This document shows positions 6,565 through 14,767 of a stretch of DNA of 64,000 nucleotides, one piece after another. The notes below the pieces were generated by a model. It saw nothing but the letters and a program-made list of their open reading frames with translations, ran no database searches and was not told where the DNA came from. Each line of letters begins with the position of its first letter. Positions within the stretch are counted from its first letter, which is position 1. Both the position numbers and the translations under genes were made by a program. The DNA lies in assembly GCA_947627615.1 (NCBI GenBank), contig CANQWS010000009.1, positions 1-64,000 on the forward strand, in the 5' to 3' direction. The DNA is from an uncultured Muribaculaceae bacterium. Lineage in GTDB: Bacteria > Bacteroidota > Bacteroidia > Bacteroidales > Muribaculaceae.

Positions 6565-9321
6565 ATGAAAAAACTTTTACTTTCATTACTGACAGTGATG
6601 ATGATAGCCGTGTCGGCCAAAGCCGATGTCGCCGCTTTCATCGCTGATGGAGCCACGTACAGCGGCTCGGCCCCCGCAGCAGCCCGGACAACCCTGTCCG
6701 GTCAGATGCCCGGAGTGACATTCACCATCGACGGTGTCTGCTCACTGCAACTTACCAAATTCAACAGTTCCACCTCTTATGTTACCGGAAGTCTTCTCCG
6801 CTGGTATCAGAATGACGAGATTACCATCACTTGCGCTTCCGGCGTAACCATTGACTGCATCAAAATCCAGACATCGGAGTCAAAATACTCAACAGCCGGA
6901 TTAACATGGCAGACTGACGGCATGGATAACCCCGACAATTTCAACACCGGTGACGCCCAGTACCTCCGCACTCAGGAGATGGAAGTGTCATCAAGCGTTG
7001 TCATGAAGACAAAAGGCCAGATTCGTCTGAAATGGATTGAGATTGTTTACCACAAGTCGGCATCCGGACTCAAGAATGCCGAGCTCTCTTTCCCCGCCGA
7101 CAATTACACCGTGACTCTTGGCGAGACATTCCAGTCGCCCGCTCTCACCAACCCCCACGGCCTGGCCGTGACCTATTCTTCGTCAGCCGCTGCTGTAGCC
7201 ACCGTAGCCGCCGACGGCACTGTGACCCCCGTGGGAGCCGGAACAGCCAAAATCTCAGCACGTTCGGCCGAAACAGCCGAATATTATGCCGGCAACGCCA
7301 CCTACACGCTTCGCGTAATCAGCAACATCAAATGCACCTCACTGAAAGCTTTTGTCGAAGCGACTCCCGAAAAGAATGACCAGGCCGTAATGGACTGCGA
7401 GCTCAATGTGGTTTACTCCAACGGCAACTACGTATATGTAAAGGATGCCTCCGCATCATCCCTCATATTCAAGAGCGGAACCGGCCTGAAAGCCGGCGAT
7501 GTGATATCCGGCGGATGGGAAGGCAAAAACTCCGTCTACAACGGCATGTATGAGATAGTCCCCATTGATAATATCTCCGCATCGGGCAAGACTTTCACTG
7601 TGGAATACCCCGTCGTTGCCGACGTTGATGCCACTATGGTCAATCAGGTAGTGACAATGAAGAATGTGGTGTTCGACACCAGTACCCCCGACAAGACCGG
7701 CAATAACTTCACAGGTAAAGTGGGAGAAAAATCCTATACGTTCCGCACCCAGTTCTCCGGCCTAAGCTCCGTTGAGCCCGGCACCTACGATGTGGTATTT
7801 GCCGTGGGAACCTACAACGGATCACTCCAGCTATATCCCATCAAGTACACCGTTGCCGGTGCCGAGACTCCCGAGGACGGAATTTACACCGGCATCAACG
7901 ATTTCATCAAAGCAAAACCCACCACTGAGTCAACCATCAGGACTCCTCTCACCGTTCTCTACCAGAACGGCCGCAACCTCTATCTGAAAGACGGAGCCGA
8001 CGGTTATATCCTTGCAGTGAACAGCTCCAATGTAGAAGGAATCAACGGCCAGTTCAAGAACGGTGACGTGCTTGCCTCTATAACAGGAACATTCAAGAAC
8101 CAGAGCGGTCTGCCCGAAATCATACCCTCGGCAGTAGGCGAAAAGAGCGCCGGCACGGCAGTTGAACCGACAGAACACGGCATAGACGAACTCTCGTCGA
8201 ACATGCTCAACCAGTATGTGCGCCTGACCGATGTCACCGTAACCGACGGAAGCAAGGCCAACAATTATGTCCTCTCACAGGGAACGGAAGAAGTTGCCGC
8301 TTACAACACATTCTACAACGCGCAATATTATACCGTGGTGGAAGTGCCCACCGGAGCCGGATATACCGTTGACGGTTTCATCAGCATCTACAACGGCACC
8401 CTCCAGATAACCCCGATATCCGTGACAGGCGGAACCCGGATGGAACAGGTAGAGGCGCCCGTGTTCTCCCACGCCTCTGGACAGCTTGAAGAGGGGACCA
8501 AGGTAAGCATAACATGCGCCACAGAAGGTGCCAGGATATATTACACCACCGACGGCACCGAGCCGACCACAGCTTCCGACGAATACACCGCCGAGCTTCC
8601 GATTACCGACAACGTGACCATCAAGGCCATAGCCGCCAAAGAAGGCATGCTGAATTCAACAGTTGTCACTGTCAACTATACAGTGAAACATGCCGGTGAC
8701 CTCACGGCCACAATTGATTTCACCAACGCCGAGCAGATAACCGCAAATTCCGATCCCAAGGTGGAAGTGGCCAATGCCGGAGCCGGCACATCGCTCAACG
8801 GCGTGAACGTCACCGCCGCCCCCATATCCGCTGCTTTCAGCATCGGAACCAATGATAAAAACAACCCCATGTGGTGGCACTACAAGAAGAGCGACGGCAC
8901 AGTGGAATACACCGAAGCCCGCGTCTACACCAACAACACCTTCACCGTAACCGCAGCCGAAGGCTATCAGATACAGAGCATCACCTTCACCCAGAACGCC
9001 GAAAGCACCAACTGGTCAGGAACCTGGGCGGACGCCTTCGAACCTAAGGGCACATGGGACGCCGCCAACAAATCATGGGCATCATCAGCCGATGACGTGG
9101 CCACAGTCACAGTGACCGTTCCGGGCAACTCACGCTTCGCCACCATGACAGTAGTCTATGCCAAGAGCGCCGCAATAGGCGACATTGAATCGGACATTGA
9201 CGCTGACGCTCCGGTTGAATACTACAACCTGCAGGGTATCCGCGTGAACGGCGACAATCTCACCCCGGGCATCTACATCATGCGTCAGGGCAAGAAAACA
9301 AGCAAAATCCTGGTAAGATAA
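6565..9321 (+). CDS. Secreted multidomain protein (Big_2, chitobiase-C type) with sorting-type tail
   Basis: 918 aa with the cleavable signal MKKLLLSLLTVMMIAVSAKA. After an N-terminal ~150-residue beta region comes a bacterial Ig-like group 2 domain (about 170-250: TVTLGETFQSP, VAADGTVTPVGAGTAKI). Next come two OB-like/DUF5689-type repeats (about 255-425 and 440-625, each with a YVKDA or YLKDG strand). A chitobiase/beta-hexosaminidase C-terminal-type domain follows (about 633-710: EEGTKVSITC ... ARIYYTTDGTEPT). A ~150-residue beta-rich segment precedes the final ~50 residues, which are the same APVEYYNLQG ... PGIYIMRQGK ... KILVR module as in the protein ending at 1410. No catalytic domain is visible, so adhesion or glycan binding at the surface is the reasonable guess. 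Export by a T9SS using SprA is inference. Confidence 0.75.
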   Translation: MKKLLLSLLTVMMIAVSAKADVAAFIADGATYSGSAPAAARTTLSGQMPGVTFTIDGVCSLQLTKFNSSTSYVTGSLLRWYQNDEITITCASGVTIDCIKIQTSESKYSTAGLTWQTDGMDNPDNFNTGDAQYLRTQEMEVSSSVVMKTKGQIRLKWIEIVYHKSASGLKNAELSFPADNYTVTLGETFQSPALTNPHGLAVTYSSSAAAVATVAADGTVTPVGAGTAKISARSAETAEYYAGNATYTLRVISNIKCTSLKAFVEATPEKNDQAVMDCELNVVYSNGNYVYVKDASASSLIFKSGTGLKAGDVISGGWEGKNSVYNGMYEIVPIDNISASGKTFTVEYPVVADVDATMVNQVVTMKNVVFDTSTPDKTGNNFTGKVGEKSYTFRTQFSGLSSVEPGTYDVVFAVGTYNGSLQLYPIKYTVAGAETPEDGIYTGINDFIKAKPTTESTIRTPLTVLYQNGRNLYLKDGADGYILAVNSSNVEGINGQFKNGDVLASITGTFKNQSGLPEIIPSAVGEKSAGTAVEPTEHGIDELSSNMLNQYVRLTDVTVTDGSKANNYVLSQGTEEVAAYNTFYNAQYYTVVEVPTGAGYTVDGFISIYNGTLQITPISVTGGTRMEQVEAPVFSHASGQLEEGTKVSITCATEGARIYYTTDGTEPTTASDEYTAELPITDNVTIKAIAAKEGMLNSTVVTVNYTVKHAGDLTATIDFTNAEQITANSDPKVEVANAGAGTSLNGVNVTAAPISAAFSIGTNDKNNPMWWHYKKSDGTVEYTEARVYTNNTFTVTAAEGYQIQSITFTQNAESTNWSGTWADAFEPKGTWDAANKSWASSADDVATVTVTVPGNSRFATMTVVYAKSAAIGDIESDIDADAPVEYYNLQGIRVNGDNLTPGIYIMRQGKKTSKILVR

Positions 9322-9344
9322 CTCTTATCACCGCATAACCATCA

Positions 9345-9376
9345 GACGCCCCGCCGATTGATTTCGGCGGGGCGTC
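9345..9376. terminator. Bidirectional hairpin between convergent genes
   Basis: A perfect 12-bp GC-rich stem (GACGCCCCGCCG / CGGCGGGGCGTC) with an 8-nt loop sits between two convergent genes. The T-tract on the + side is weak (CGTATTTTA), but the stem is strong enough to serve either direction. Confidence 0.75.
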
Positions 9377-9424
9377 CGTATTTTATACCAACTCTGTCAG
9401 CGGGAGAAGGAGCGGCGCTCTTGT

Positions 9425-10228
9425 TCAGCGGGGCGGAAGGAGGGGCGCATTCATCCGGCGACGGCCGGGGTCGGAAAACCAGCCCCATTTGTTGAAGTAG
9501 CGCACCATGTTGACACTATGGATGGCGAGCATTTTCAGGGAATGGTAGGATGAGCGGCGATAGGCGTGGACAACCGTGACAAAGGGCACATACATGGTGC
9601 GGTAGCGTTCATGGATTCTGCGGGTGAGGTCGATGTCCTCGGCATACATGAAATAACGCTCGTCAAAAAGCCCAACTTCGCGAAGCACATCTCCGCGCAT
9701 GAGCATGAACGAACCCTGATGGAACGGCCCGTTGAATTCTTTGGAGTGGTCAAGATGACGCAGCTCATAGCGGTCATTGCGCCGGCGCAGAAACCAATGC
9801 GGCAGAAACCGCCGGTTTATGGGGTCGATAGGCGTAGGCAGCAGTCTGACAGTATAGTGCATGGTTCCGTCGGGGCCGACGATACATGGCTGCACGGCGC
9901 CTACGTCAGGCCGTTGCTCCATATAATCCACGAGCGCGGATATGTCGGCCGGCCGGAAAGAGACATCGGAATTGATGACCAGATGAAAATCACATCCCTC
10001 GCGGAGTGCAATGGCCATGGCGCGGTTATGACCGGAACCGTATCCCCTGTTTTCGGCCGGAATATAGACGGCCTTGGGATAGGCGGCGGTTATGTCGCGG
10101 ATTCGTTCGGAGCGTGAGTTGTCGACGGTGTAGACGGTTGTGACGCATGATTCCGACAGCAGCCCGAGAACCGTTTCCAGTTCACGCAGGTCAGTGTTGA
10201 ATGTGACTATCGACGCCGTCAGTTTCAT
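9425..10228 (-). CDS. Family 2 glycosyltransferase
   Basis: 267 aa with a GT-A Rossmann-like N-terminus: MKLTASIVTFNTDLREL, the VDNS segment, the RGYGSGHNRAM helix typical of rhamnosyl-type GT2 enzymes, and VINSDV as the DxD-equivalent (NSD). The acceptor-side motif is YAEDIDLTRRI (ED). It should transfer a sugar from a nucleotide donor to a cell-envelope glycan; donor and acceptor cannot be read from the sequence. There are no membrane segments, so it is probably cytosolic or peripheral. It follows the DUF4923 gene by 13 nt in the same operon. Confidence 0.85.
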   Translation of the reverse strand: MKLTASIVTFNTDLRELETVLGLLSESCVTTVYTVDNSRSERIRDITAAYPKAVYIPAENRGYGSGHNRAMAIALREGCDFHLVINSDVSFRPADISALVDYMEQRPDVGAVQPCIVGPDGTMHYTVRLLPTPIDPINRRFLPHWFLRRRNDRYELRHLDHSKEFNGPFHQGSFMLMRGDVLREVGLFDERYFMYAEDIDLTRRIHERYRTMYVPFVTVVHAYRRSSYHSLKMLAIHSVNMVRYFNKWGWFSDPGRRRMNAPLLPPR

Positions 10229-10241
10229 CAGCGGTTCAATG

Positions 10242-10904
10242 CTATTTGGTTGTGCCGGCCGGTTTCATCTCAAATCCGGCGCAAAGGCCGTCGTAGCTCT
10301 TGAGCAGGCTGACGGCGGTGTTGACCGAATAATTACCGGAGACTTTGCCCACGGTTTCCATAATGGCGATGAGCTTGGTCACATCGAACATCACGCTTAG
10401 ATTGCCTGTGGCGCTCTTGGTAACATAGGTCTCGGCTTTGCCCACCTTTACTTTCCCAGCTACGGAGAAATTGAAGATGAAATTGGCCTGAGAGTCCTTT
10501 GACTCAGGGGCCGCGGTGATGTTGCCCTTTAGAGTGATCCGGCCGGCCTTAAGCACGAAGGTCGAATCGGAATTGACCGTTAGAGTTGACTTGTCAAAGC
10601 CCACGCGGGCGTAGATCGGTTCGAGCTTCGACACGATTGCCGCGGAAGCAGCCGCGCCGCCGGCCTTTTTCAGCACATTCTCGCTCTTGAAAGAAACGGC
10701 GGGCGCCGTGTAGTTCCATGTGCCTACGAGAGATTTCACCGTAATCTTATCGGTAGAGAGCAGATTGCCAAGAGCAGAGCCAATGGCCGAAGTGTTGTCC
10801 TTGCCGCCGAGACCCTTCAAGGCCTCCTGAAGATTCCATGCCGAAGCCTGTAAAGAGCTAAGTAACAGCGCAAGGGATGCTATGTAGAATATACGTCGTA
10901 ACAT
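10242..10904 (-). CDS. DUF4923 family exported protein
   Basis: 220 aa with signal peptide MLRRIFYIASLALLLSSLQASA. The mature part matches the layout of the Bacteroidales DUF4923 family: an amphipathic N-terminal stretch (NLQEALKGLGG), then VGTWNYTAPAVSF, an alanine-rich helix (KKAGGAAASAAIVSKLE), FDKSTLTVNSDSTFVL, and a lipocalin-like series of beta strands ending LLKSYDGLCAGFEMKP. It is probably periplasmic. Function is unknown. It is the first gene of a two-gene operon with the glycosyltransferase, under a possible promoter at 10935-10942. Confidence 0.75.
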   Translation of the reverse strand: MLRRIFYIASLALLLSSLQASAWNLQEALKGLGGKDNTSAIGSALGNLLSTDKITVKSLVGTWNYTAPAVSFKSENVLKKAGGAAASAAIVSKLEPIYARVGFDKSTLTVNSDSTFVLKAGRITLKGNITAAPESKDSQANFIFNFSVAGKVKVGKAETYVTKSATGNLSVMFDVTKLIAIMETVGKVSGNYSVNTAVSLLKSYDGLCAGFEMKPAGTTK

Positions 10905-10934
10905 AATTTGTTCCGTTTTATAAAATTTTCATCA

Positions 10935-10942
10935 CAAATGTA
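10935..10942 (-). promoter_or_regulatory. Candidate -7 element for DUF4923-GT operon
   Basis: On the minus strand TACATTTG matches the TAnnTTTG element 31 nt ahead of the start codon. I do not see a matching TTTG at the usual spacing, so only the -7 is supported. Confidence 0.45.
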
Positions 10943-10964
10943 AGGAAAAAACGGCATATTATAG

Positions 10965-10972
10965 TAACTTTG
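10965..10972 (+). promoter_or_regulatory. Candidate -7 element for SulP gene
   Basis: TAACTTTG followed by C, a good -7 element, lies 110 nt upstream of the SulP start and diverges from the minus-strand element at 10935-10942. No clear -33 TTTG. The resulting ~100-nt leader has no structure I recognise. Confidence 0.5.
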
Positions 10973-11081
10973 CGGACGTTTTTCAGGGTAGCCTGCGATC
11001 GGCATCCCCTGAATCGCTGTTTTAACTGATCCTTTGCAAGGTTTAACACATAATTCTGACGTTTCCAAGATAAATTAAGGT

Positions 11082-12788
11082 ATGAATCTATCCGGACCAA
11101 TCGATTTCAGGCCAAAACTGGTTTCGGCCCTGTCACATTACTCTTTTTCCAAATTCAAATCCGATTTCACAGCCGGACTGGTTGTTGGTGTCGTGGCGCT
11201 GCCTCTTGCCGTGGCATTTGCCATTGCGAGCGGCGTAAGTCCGTCAATAGGACTCATCACTGCCATCATAGGCGGTTTTCTGGTGTCGGCGCTGGGCGGA
11301 TGCTCGGTGCAGATCGGAGGCCCCACGGGCGCTTTCATAGTTATTGTCTACGGCATCATAGCCAACTACGGGCTTGAAGGTCTTGCGCTTGCCACCATGA
11401 TGGCCGGTCTGATACTCGTGCTTCTCGGACTGTTTCATTTAGGCACGGTGATAAAATTCATTCCGTATCCTATAGTGGTGGGATTCACGGCCGGTATCGC
11501 GCTCACAATCTTTTCCACACAGATAAACGATTTCCTCGGACTGGGCCTGACGGACCTTCCGGCATCCTTTATCCCGAAATGGGGCACTTATCTGACTAAT
11601 CTCACGCAGGTTGACTGGATAACCACCGCCGTGGGCGTGGCCTCGCTGCTCATCATAGTGCTCGTGCCCAAAGTCTCAAAGAAACTCCCCGGCGCACTGA
11701 TTGCCATAATCATAATAACGGCTGCCGTGGCCTACATAAACAGCGCGTTCCCCGACATCCATGTCACCACAATCGGCGACCGCTTCGGTAACCTCTCGAC
11801 CGACATACCGATGCCTCACGGATTCGAACTGAGCATGGATACCGTCAACGAACTGCTGCCTTCGGCGTTCACCATAGCGATACTCGGAGCCATTGAATCG
11901 CTGCTTTCGGCCACAGTGGCCGACGGTGTCACCGGCTCGCGGACCAACTCCAACACCGAACTCATAGGCCAGGGATTGGCCAATGTCATTGTCCCCTTCT
12001 TCGGCGGAATACCCGTGACAGGCGCCATTGCCCGCACCATGACCAACATAACCAACGGCGGCCGCACACCGGTGGCCGGAGTGATCCACGCCGTGGTGCT
12101 CCTGCTGATATTCCTTTTCATGATGCCGCTTATCAATCTGGTTCCCATGTCATGTCTGGCCGCGGTTCTGATAGTTGTGAGCTACAACATGAGCGGATGG
12201 CGCACTATCCGCGGAATTCTGCGCAACCCCAAGAGCGACATAGCCGTTCTGGCCGTGACATTCCTTCTGACAGTGATTTTCGATCTGACAATAGCCATAG
12301 AGATAGGTCTGCTGCTCGCCATAATCCTGTTCCTGCGCCGTGTGACCGAAAATACCCAGATACGCGTGTACGGCGAACAGCTTGACGTGGCCGAAGGGTC
12401 TGAATCGACACGCCATGAGGTTCTCGATGTGGCGAAAGGAGTGGAAGTCTATGAGATTGACGGTCCGTTCTTCTTCGGCGTGGCAACGAAATTCGACGAA
12501 ATGATGCGTACGACCATGGGAGAGAAACCGGTGGTGCGCATAATCCGCATGCGAAAAGTTCCGTTTATCGACGCAACCGGTGTGCACAACCTTGAAATAC
12601 TCATCAAATCCTCGATGGAGGAAGGCATTGAGGTGGTTCTTTCAGGTGTCAAACCGGAAGTGCACACCGTGCTTGCCAACGCCGGCATAGACTCTCTGGT
12701 TGGAGAAGACCATGTCTGCGCCAACATCACGATAGCCGTCAAGAAAGCCAACCGTCTGGCTCTTGAACACAGCTCGGCCGCCTTATAA
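11082..12788 (+). CDS. SulP family inorganic anion transporter with STAS domain
   Basis: 568 aa, the usual SulP length. The N-terminal ~420 residues are strongly hydrophobic with repeated transmembrane segments. They include the family's early motif (SDFTAGLVVGVVALPLAVAF), the GGCSVQIGGPTGAF segment of the substrate site, and GGIPVTGAIARTMTNI. Residues about 440-550 form a cytosolic STAS domain (VEVYEIDGPFFFG ... FIDATGVHNLEIL). Members move sulfate, bicarbonate or dicarboxylates by proton or sodium coupling; the substrate cannot be fixed here, and no carbonic anhydrase gene lies beside it. It sits in the inner membrane as a single-gene unit, divergent from the DUF4923 operon. Confidence 0.9.
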   Translation: MNLSGPIDFRPKLVSALSHYSFSKFKSDFTAGLVVGVVALPLAVAFAIASGVSPSIGLITAIIGGFLVSALGGCSVQIGGPTGAFIVIVYGIIANYGLEGLALATMMAGLILVLLGLFHLGTVIKFIPYPIVVGFTAGIALTIFSTQINDFLGLGLTDLPASFIPKWGTYLTNLTQVDWITTAVGVASLLIIVLVPKVSKKLPGALIAIIIITAAVAYINSAFPDIHVTTIGDRFGNLSTDIPMPHGFELSMDTVNELLPSAFTIAILGAIESLLSATVADGVTGSRTNSNTELIGQGLANVIVPFFGGIPVTGAIARTMTNITNGGRTPVAGVIHAVVLLLIFLFMMPLINLVPMSCLAAVLIVVSYNMSGWRTIRGILRNPKSDIAVLAVTFLLTVIFDLTIAIEIGLLLAIILFLRRVTENTQIRVYGEQLDVAEGSESTRHEVLDVAKGVEVYEIDGPFFFGVATKFDEMMRTTMGEKPVVRIIRMRKVPFIDATGVHNLEILIKSSMEEGIEVVLSGVKPEVHTVLANAGIDSLVGEDHVCANITIAVKKANRLALEHSSAAL

Positions 12789-12809
12789 AAAAGGGAGCTG
12801 AAAAGATTT

Positions 12810-12873
12810 ACGTATCCGCTACTCGGTCTCGCGTTCAATGCGTCTGGCCTGACGGCGGATACGTTCTTCTTTT
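12810..12873 (+). terminator. Terminator of SulP gene, embedded in an opposing small ORF
   Basis: A perfect 10-bp inverted repeat, ACGTATCCGC (12810-12819) and GCGGATACGT (12855-12864), is followed on the + strand by TCTTCTTTT. The loop is ~35 nt. It lies inside the 3' end of the minus-strand ORF 12819-12953, and on that strand it would act as a weaker terminator (AAATCTTTTC follows). Confidence 0.55.
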
Positions 12874-12953
12874 ATCCGTGAGATTCCGAGGCCGATGCCG
12901 ATACCGATGAATACGGAGCCGATGAAATAGGCTAAATGCTGGGAAAGCTTCAT
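12819..12953 (-). CDS. Small single-span membrane peptide (44 aa)
   Basis: Reading the minus strand from ATG at 12953 gives 44 codons to TAG at 12819-12821. The peptide has a short head, one hydrophobic span with a glycine-zipper pattern (IGSVFIGIGIGLGI), and a strongly basic amphipathic tail (RIKEERIRRQARRIER). It follows radC by 61 nt on the same strand and is the last gene of that operon. A membrane span with a charged cytosolic tail, together with codon use like the neighbours, argues for a real gene. No strong ribosome site is visible, so there is some doubt. Function unknown; it could be a small membrane-protein regulator. Confidence 0.55.
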   Translation of the reverse strand: MKLSQHLAYFIGSVFIGIGIGLGISRIKEERIRRQARRIERETE

Positions 12954-13014
12954 AGGGATGCGATTTTTTTACTGTTACTCATATAGGAACAGCCGCCGGC
13001 GCCGTGCGGTTCAG

Positions 13015-13716
13015 TCACAACCGGCCTTCATCGGCATAAGAGTAGAATGCGGAGGAAGTGATGATAAGGTGGTCAAGCACGGGAATGTCAAGCAGAGCGG
13101 AGGCCTCTTTGATCCGGCGGGTCAGAGCGTCGTCAGGGCCGGATGGCCGTGCATTGCCCGACGGATGGTTATGGGCAAGGATAATCCCGTAGGCGAGACA
13201 GTCAATGGCCTGCTTCACAATAATCTTGGGTTCCACAAAAGTAGCTCCGGTTCCGCCCGTGCTGACACATGATGAGGTGATTATGGAATTGTTTCTGCGC
13301 AGGAACAGAATCCAGAATTCCTCGTGGGGAAGATTCTCAAGCCGGGGACGCATATATCTGTAGGCGTCGGCCGACGTATTGATCACCGTCACGTTGTCGG
13401 CACTGGCCGTACGGCGCGACCCCAGTTCGATTGCAGCGGCGATAGTCGTGGCCTTTGCCGGCCCGATTCCCACGAAACGCCGGCTGATGGCCTGGATTGA
13501 CAGCTGAGCCAGCTGGTTGATGGAATTGTTGCACGCCGCAAGAATCTCTCTGGCCAGATCTATGGCCGATTTGCCCGGGACTCCGCCGCCTATGAGCAAA
13601 GCGAGAATCTCGGCATCGGAAAGGGCGCGTATGCCTTTTGTCAACGCCTTTTCGCGGGGCTTGTCATCATCCTTGAGGTCGGCGATGCGCCGTGTTGAAG
13701 AATCGGTTTTTTCCAT
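13015..13716 (-). CDS. radC: RadC family protein (JAB metalloprotease fold)
   Basis: 233 aa. The N-terminal ~110 residues hold the helix-hairpin-helix-like part (PREKALTKGIRALSDAEILALLIGG in outline). The C-terminal half is the MPN/JAB domain with the zinc motif HNHPSGNARPSGPDD (H-x-H ... S ... D) and the upstream glutamate in NLPHEEFW. The family was historically linked to DNA repair, but its true biochemical role is unsettled; the metal-site residues are all present. It lies in the pcrA-nspC-GT2 operon, 28 nt behind the glycosyltransferase, with start and length typical for the family. Confidence 0.9.
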   Translation of the reverse strand: MEKTDSSTRRIADLKDDDKPREKALTKGIRALSDAEILALLIGGGVPGKSAIDLAREILAACNNSINQLAQLSIQAISRRFVGIGPAKATTIAAAIELGSRRTASADNVTVINTSADAYRYMRPRLENLPHEEFWILFLRRNNSIITSSCVSTGGTGATFVEPKIIVKQAIDCLAYGIILAHNHPSGNARPSGPDDALTRRIKEASALLDIPVLDHLIITSSAFYSYADEGRL

Positions 13717-13744
13717 GGCTCGGATTCAGGGGGAACAATGTCAG

Positions 13745-14767
13745 TTACTTGCCTTTGCGGATGGCTATCTCTTCATTGATGTCACGGCCGCGGCGAAGGA
13801 TTATCTTTGTAAAATAAGCCTTTATGAAACCGCAACCGTAGCCGCATATCTGCACCACTGATGCCGGGACAGCCCGCAGGGCTATGCCGAGAGATTTAGC
13901 CGAGAGCAATGCCGCAATGAATATGGCAACAAGATAAACGCCTATCGGGAGGAAGAACCAGGGCGAGACAAACAGACCGAGCGCAACGAGGACGAGGCCA
14001 ATGATCACCGCTACGGCCGGAAGCGTATGCACAAGCTTCAGGGAGTCAGGGTAGAGCAGTTTGAGCGTAATGCGCGACATGCCGAAAACATAGACCTGAC
14101 GCCAGAACTTACGGAAATCGATGCGGCGCTTGTGGAATACATGGGCCGGATGGACGAGGCCTATGGAGAATCCGGCCTGACGGATGCGAGTGGACATGTC
14201 GATGTCCTCGGAAAACATCTCGCGGAAACCTCCTACAGTGTCATAGACCTTACGGGAGTAACCCATGTTGAACGAGCGCGGCACGAATTTCTCCATCTGT
14301 ATCTTTCCGCCGCGGATTCCGCCCGTGGTGAGGAATGAGGTCATGGCGAAAGAAATGGCTTTCTGAGTGGGCGTGAACGAAGAGTGGGCCGCATCCGGGC
14401 CGCCGAAACAGTCAAGCGGATTTGCTAACAGTTCACGGTCAAGAATCTCGAAGTAGTCATGGGGAATCACGCAGTCACTGTCGAAAAACACGAGATAATC
14501 GCCCTGGGAGCGCTCGATACCATAGTTTCTTGCAATGGAGCGCCCTTCATTGGACTTGTAGAAGTATTTCACGTCGACCTTTCCGGCATAGCGTTTCACG
14601 GCATCGCCGCAAGGCTCCGTGGAACCGTCTTCAACGATGATCACCTCAAAGTCCTTGAAAGTCTGTGACACAAGACTACCGAGAAGGTCCTCGATTTCAT
14701 CTATGCGGTTGTAGACCGGCACTATTACTGAGTATTTCGGCATGGGATGGGTATATTGGATTTTCAA
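13745..14767 (-). CDS. Family 2 glycosyltransferase with C-terminal membrane segments
   Basis: 340 aa. GT-A core: YSVIVPVYNRIDEIEDLL, IIVEDGST, GRSIARNYGIERSQGDYLVF, then FFDSDC (DxD) and FSEDIDMSTRIRQ (the ED motif of processive-type GT2). From about residue 240 come two to three hydrophobic stretches (VAVIIGLVLVALGLFV, LPIGVYLVAIFIAALL), so it is anchored at the inner membrane. It is expected to act on a lipid-linked or cell-surface glycan; the donor is not readable. Its ATG overlaps the nspC stop region by 4 nt, so the two are translationally coupled although their products look unrelated in pathway. Confidence 0.85.
   Translation of the reverse strand: MKIQYTHPMPKYSVIVPVYNRIDEIEDLLGSLVSQTFKDFEVIIVEDGSTEPCGDAVKRYAGKVDVKYFYKSNEGRSIARNYGIERSQGDYLVFFDSDCVIPHDYFEILDRELLANPLDCFGGPDAAHSSFTPTQKAISFAMTSFLTTGGIRGGKIQMEKFVPRSFNMGYSRKVYDTVGGFREMFSEDIDMSTRIRQAGFSIGLVHPAHVFHKRRIDFRKFWRQVYVFGMSRITLKLLYPDSLKLVHTLPAVAVIIGLVLVALGLFVSPWFFLPIGVYLVAIFIAALLSAKSLGIALRAVPASVVQICGYGCGFIKAYFTKIILRRGRDINEEIAIRKGK

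Noticed and set aside
10880-11100. Two ~60-codon minus-strand ORFs in the divergent promoter region
   Set aside because: They cover promoter elements for both flanking genes and show no protein features.
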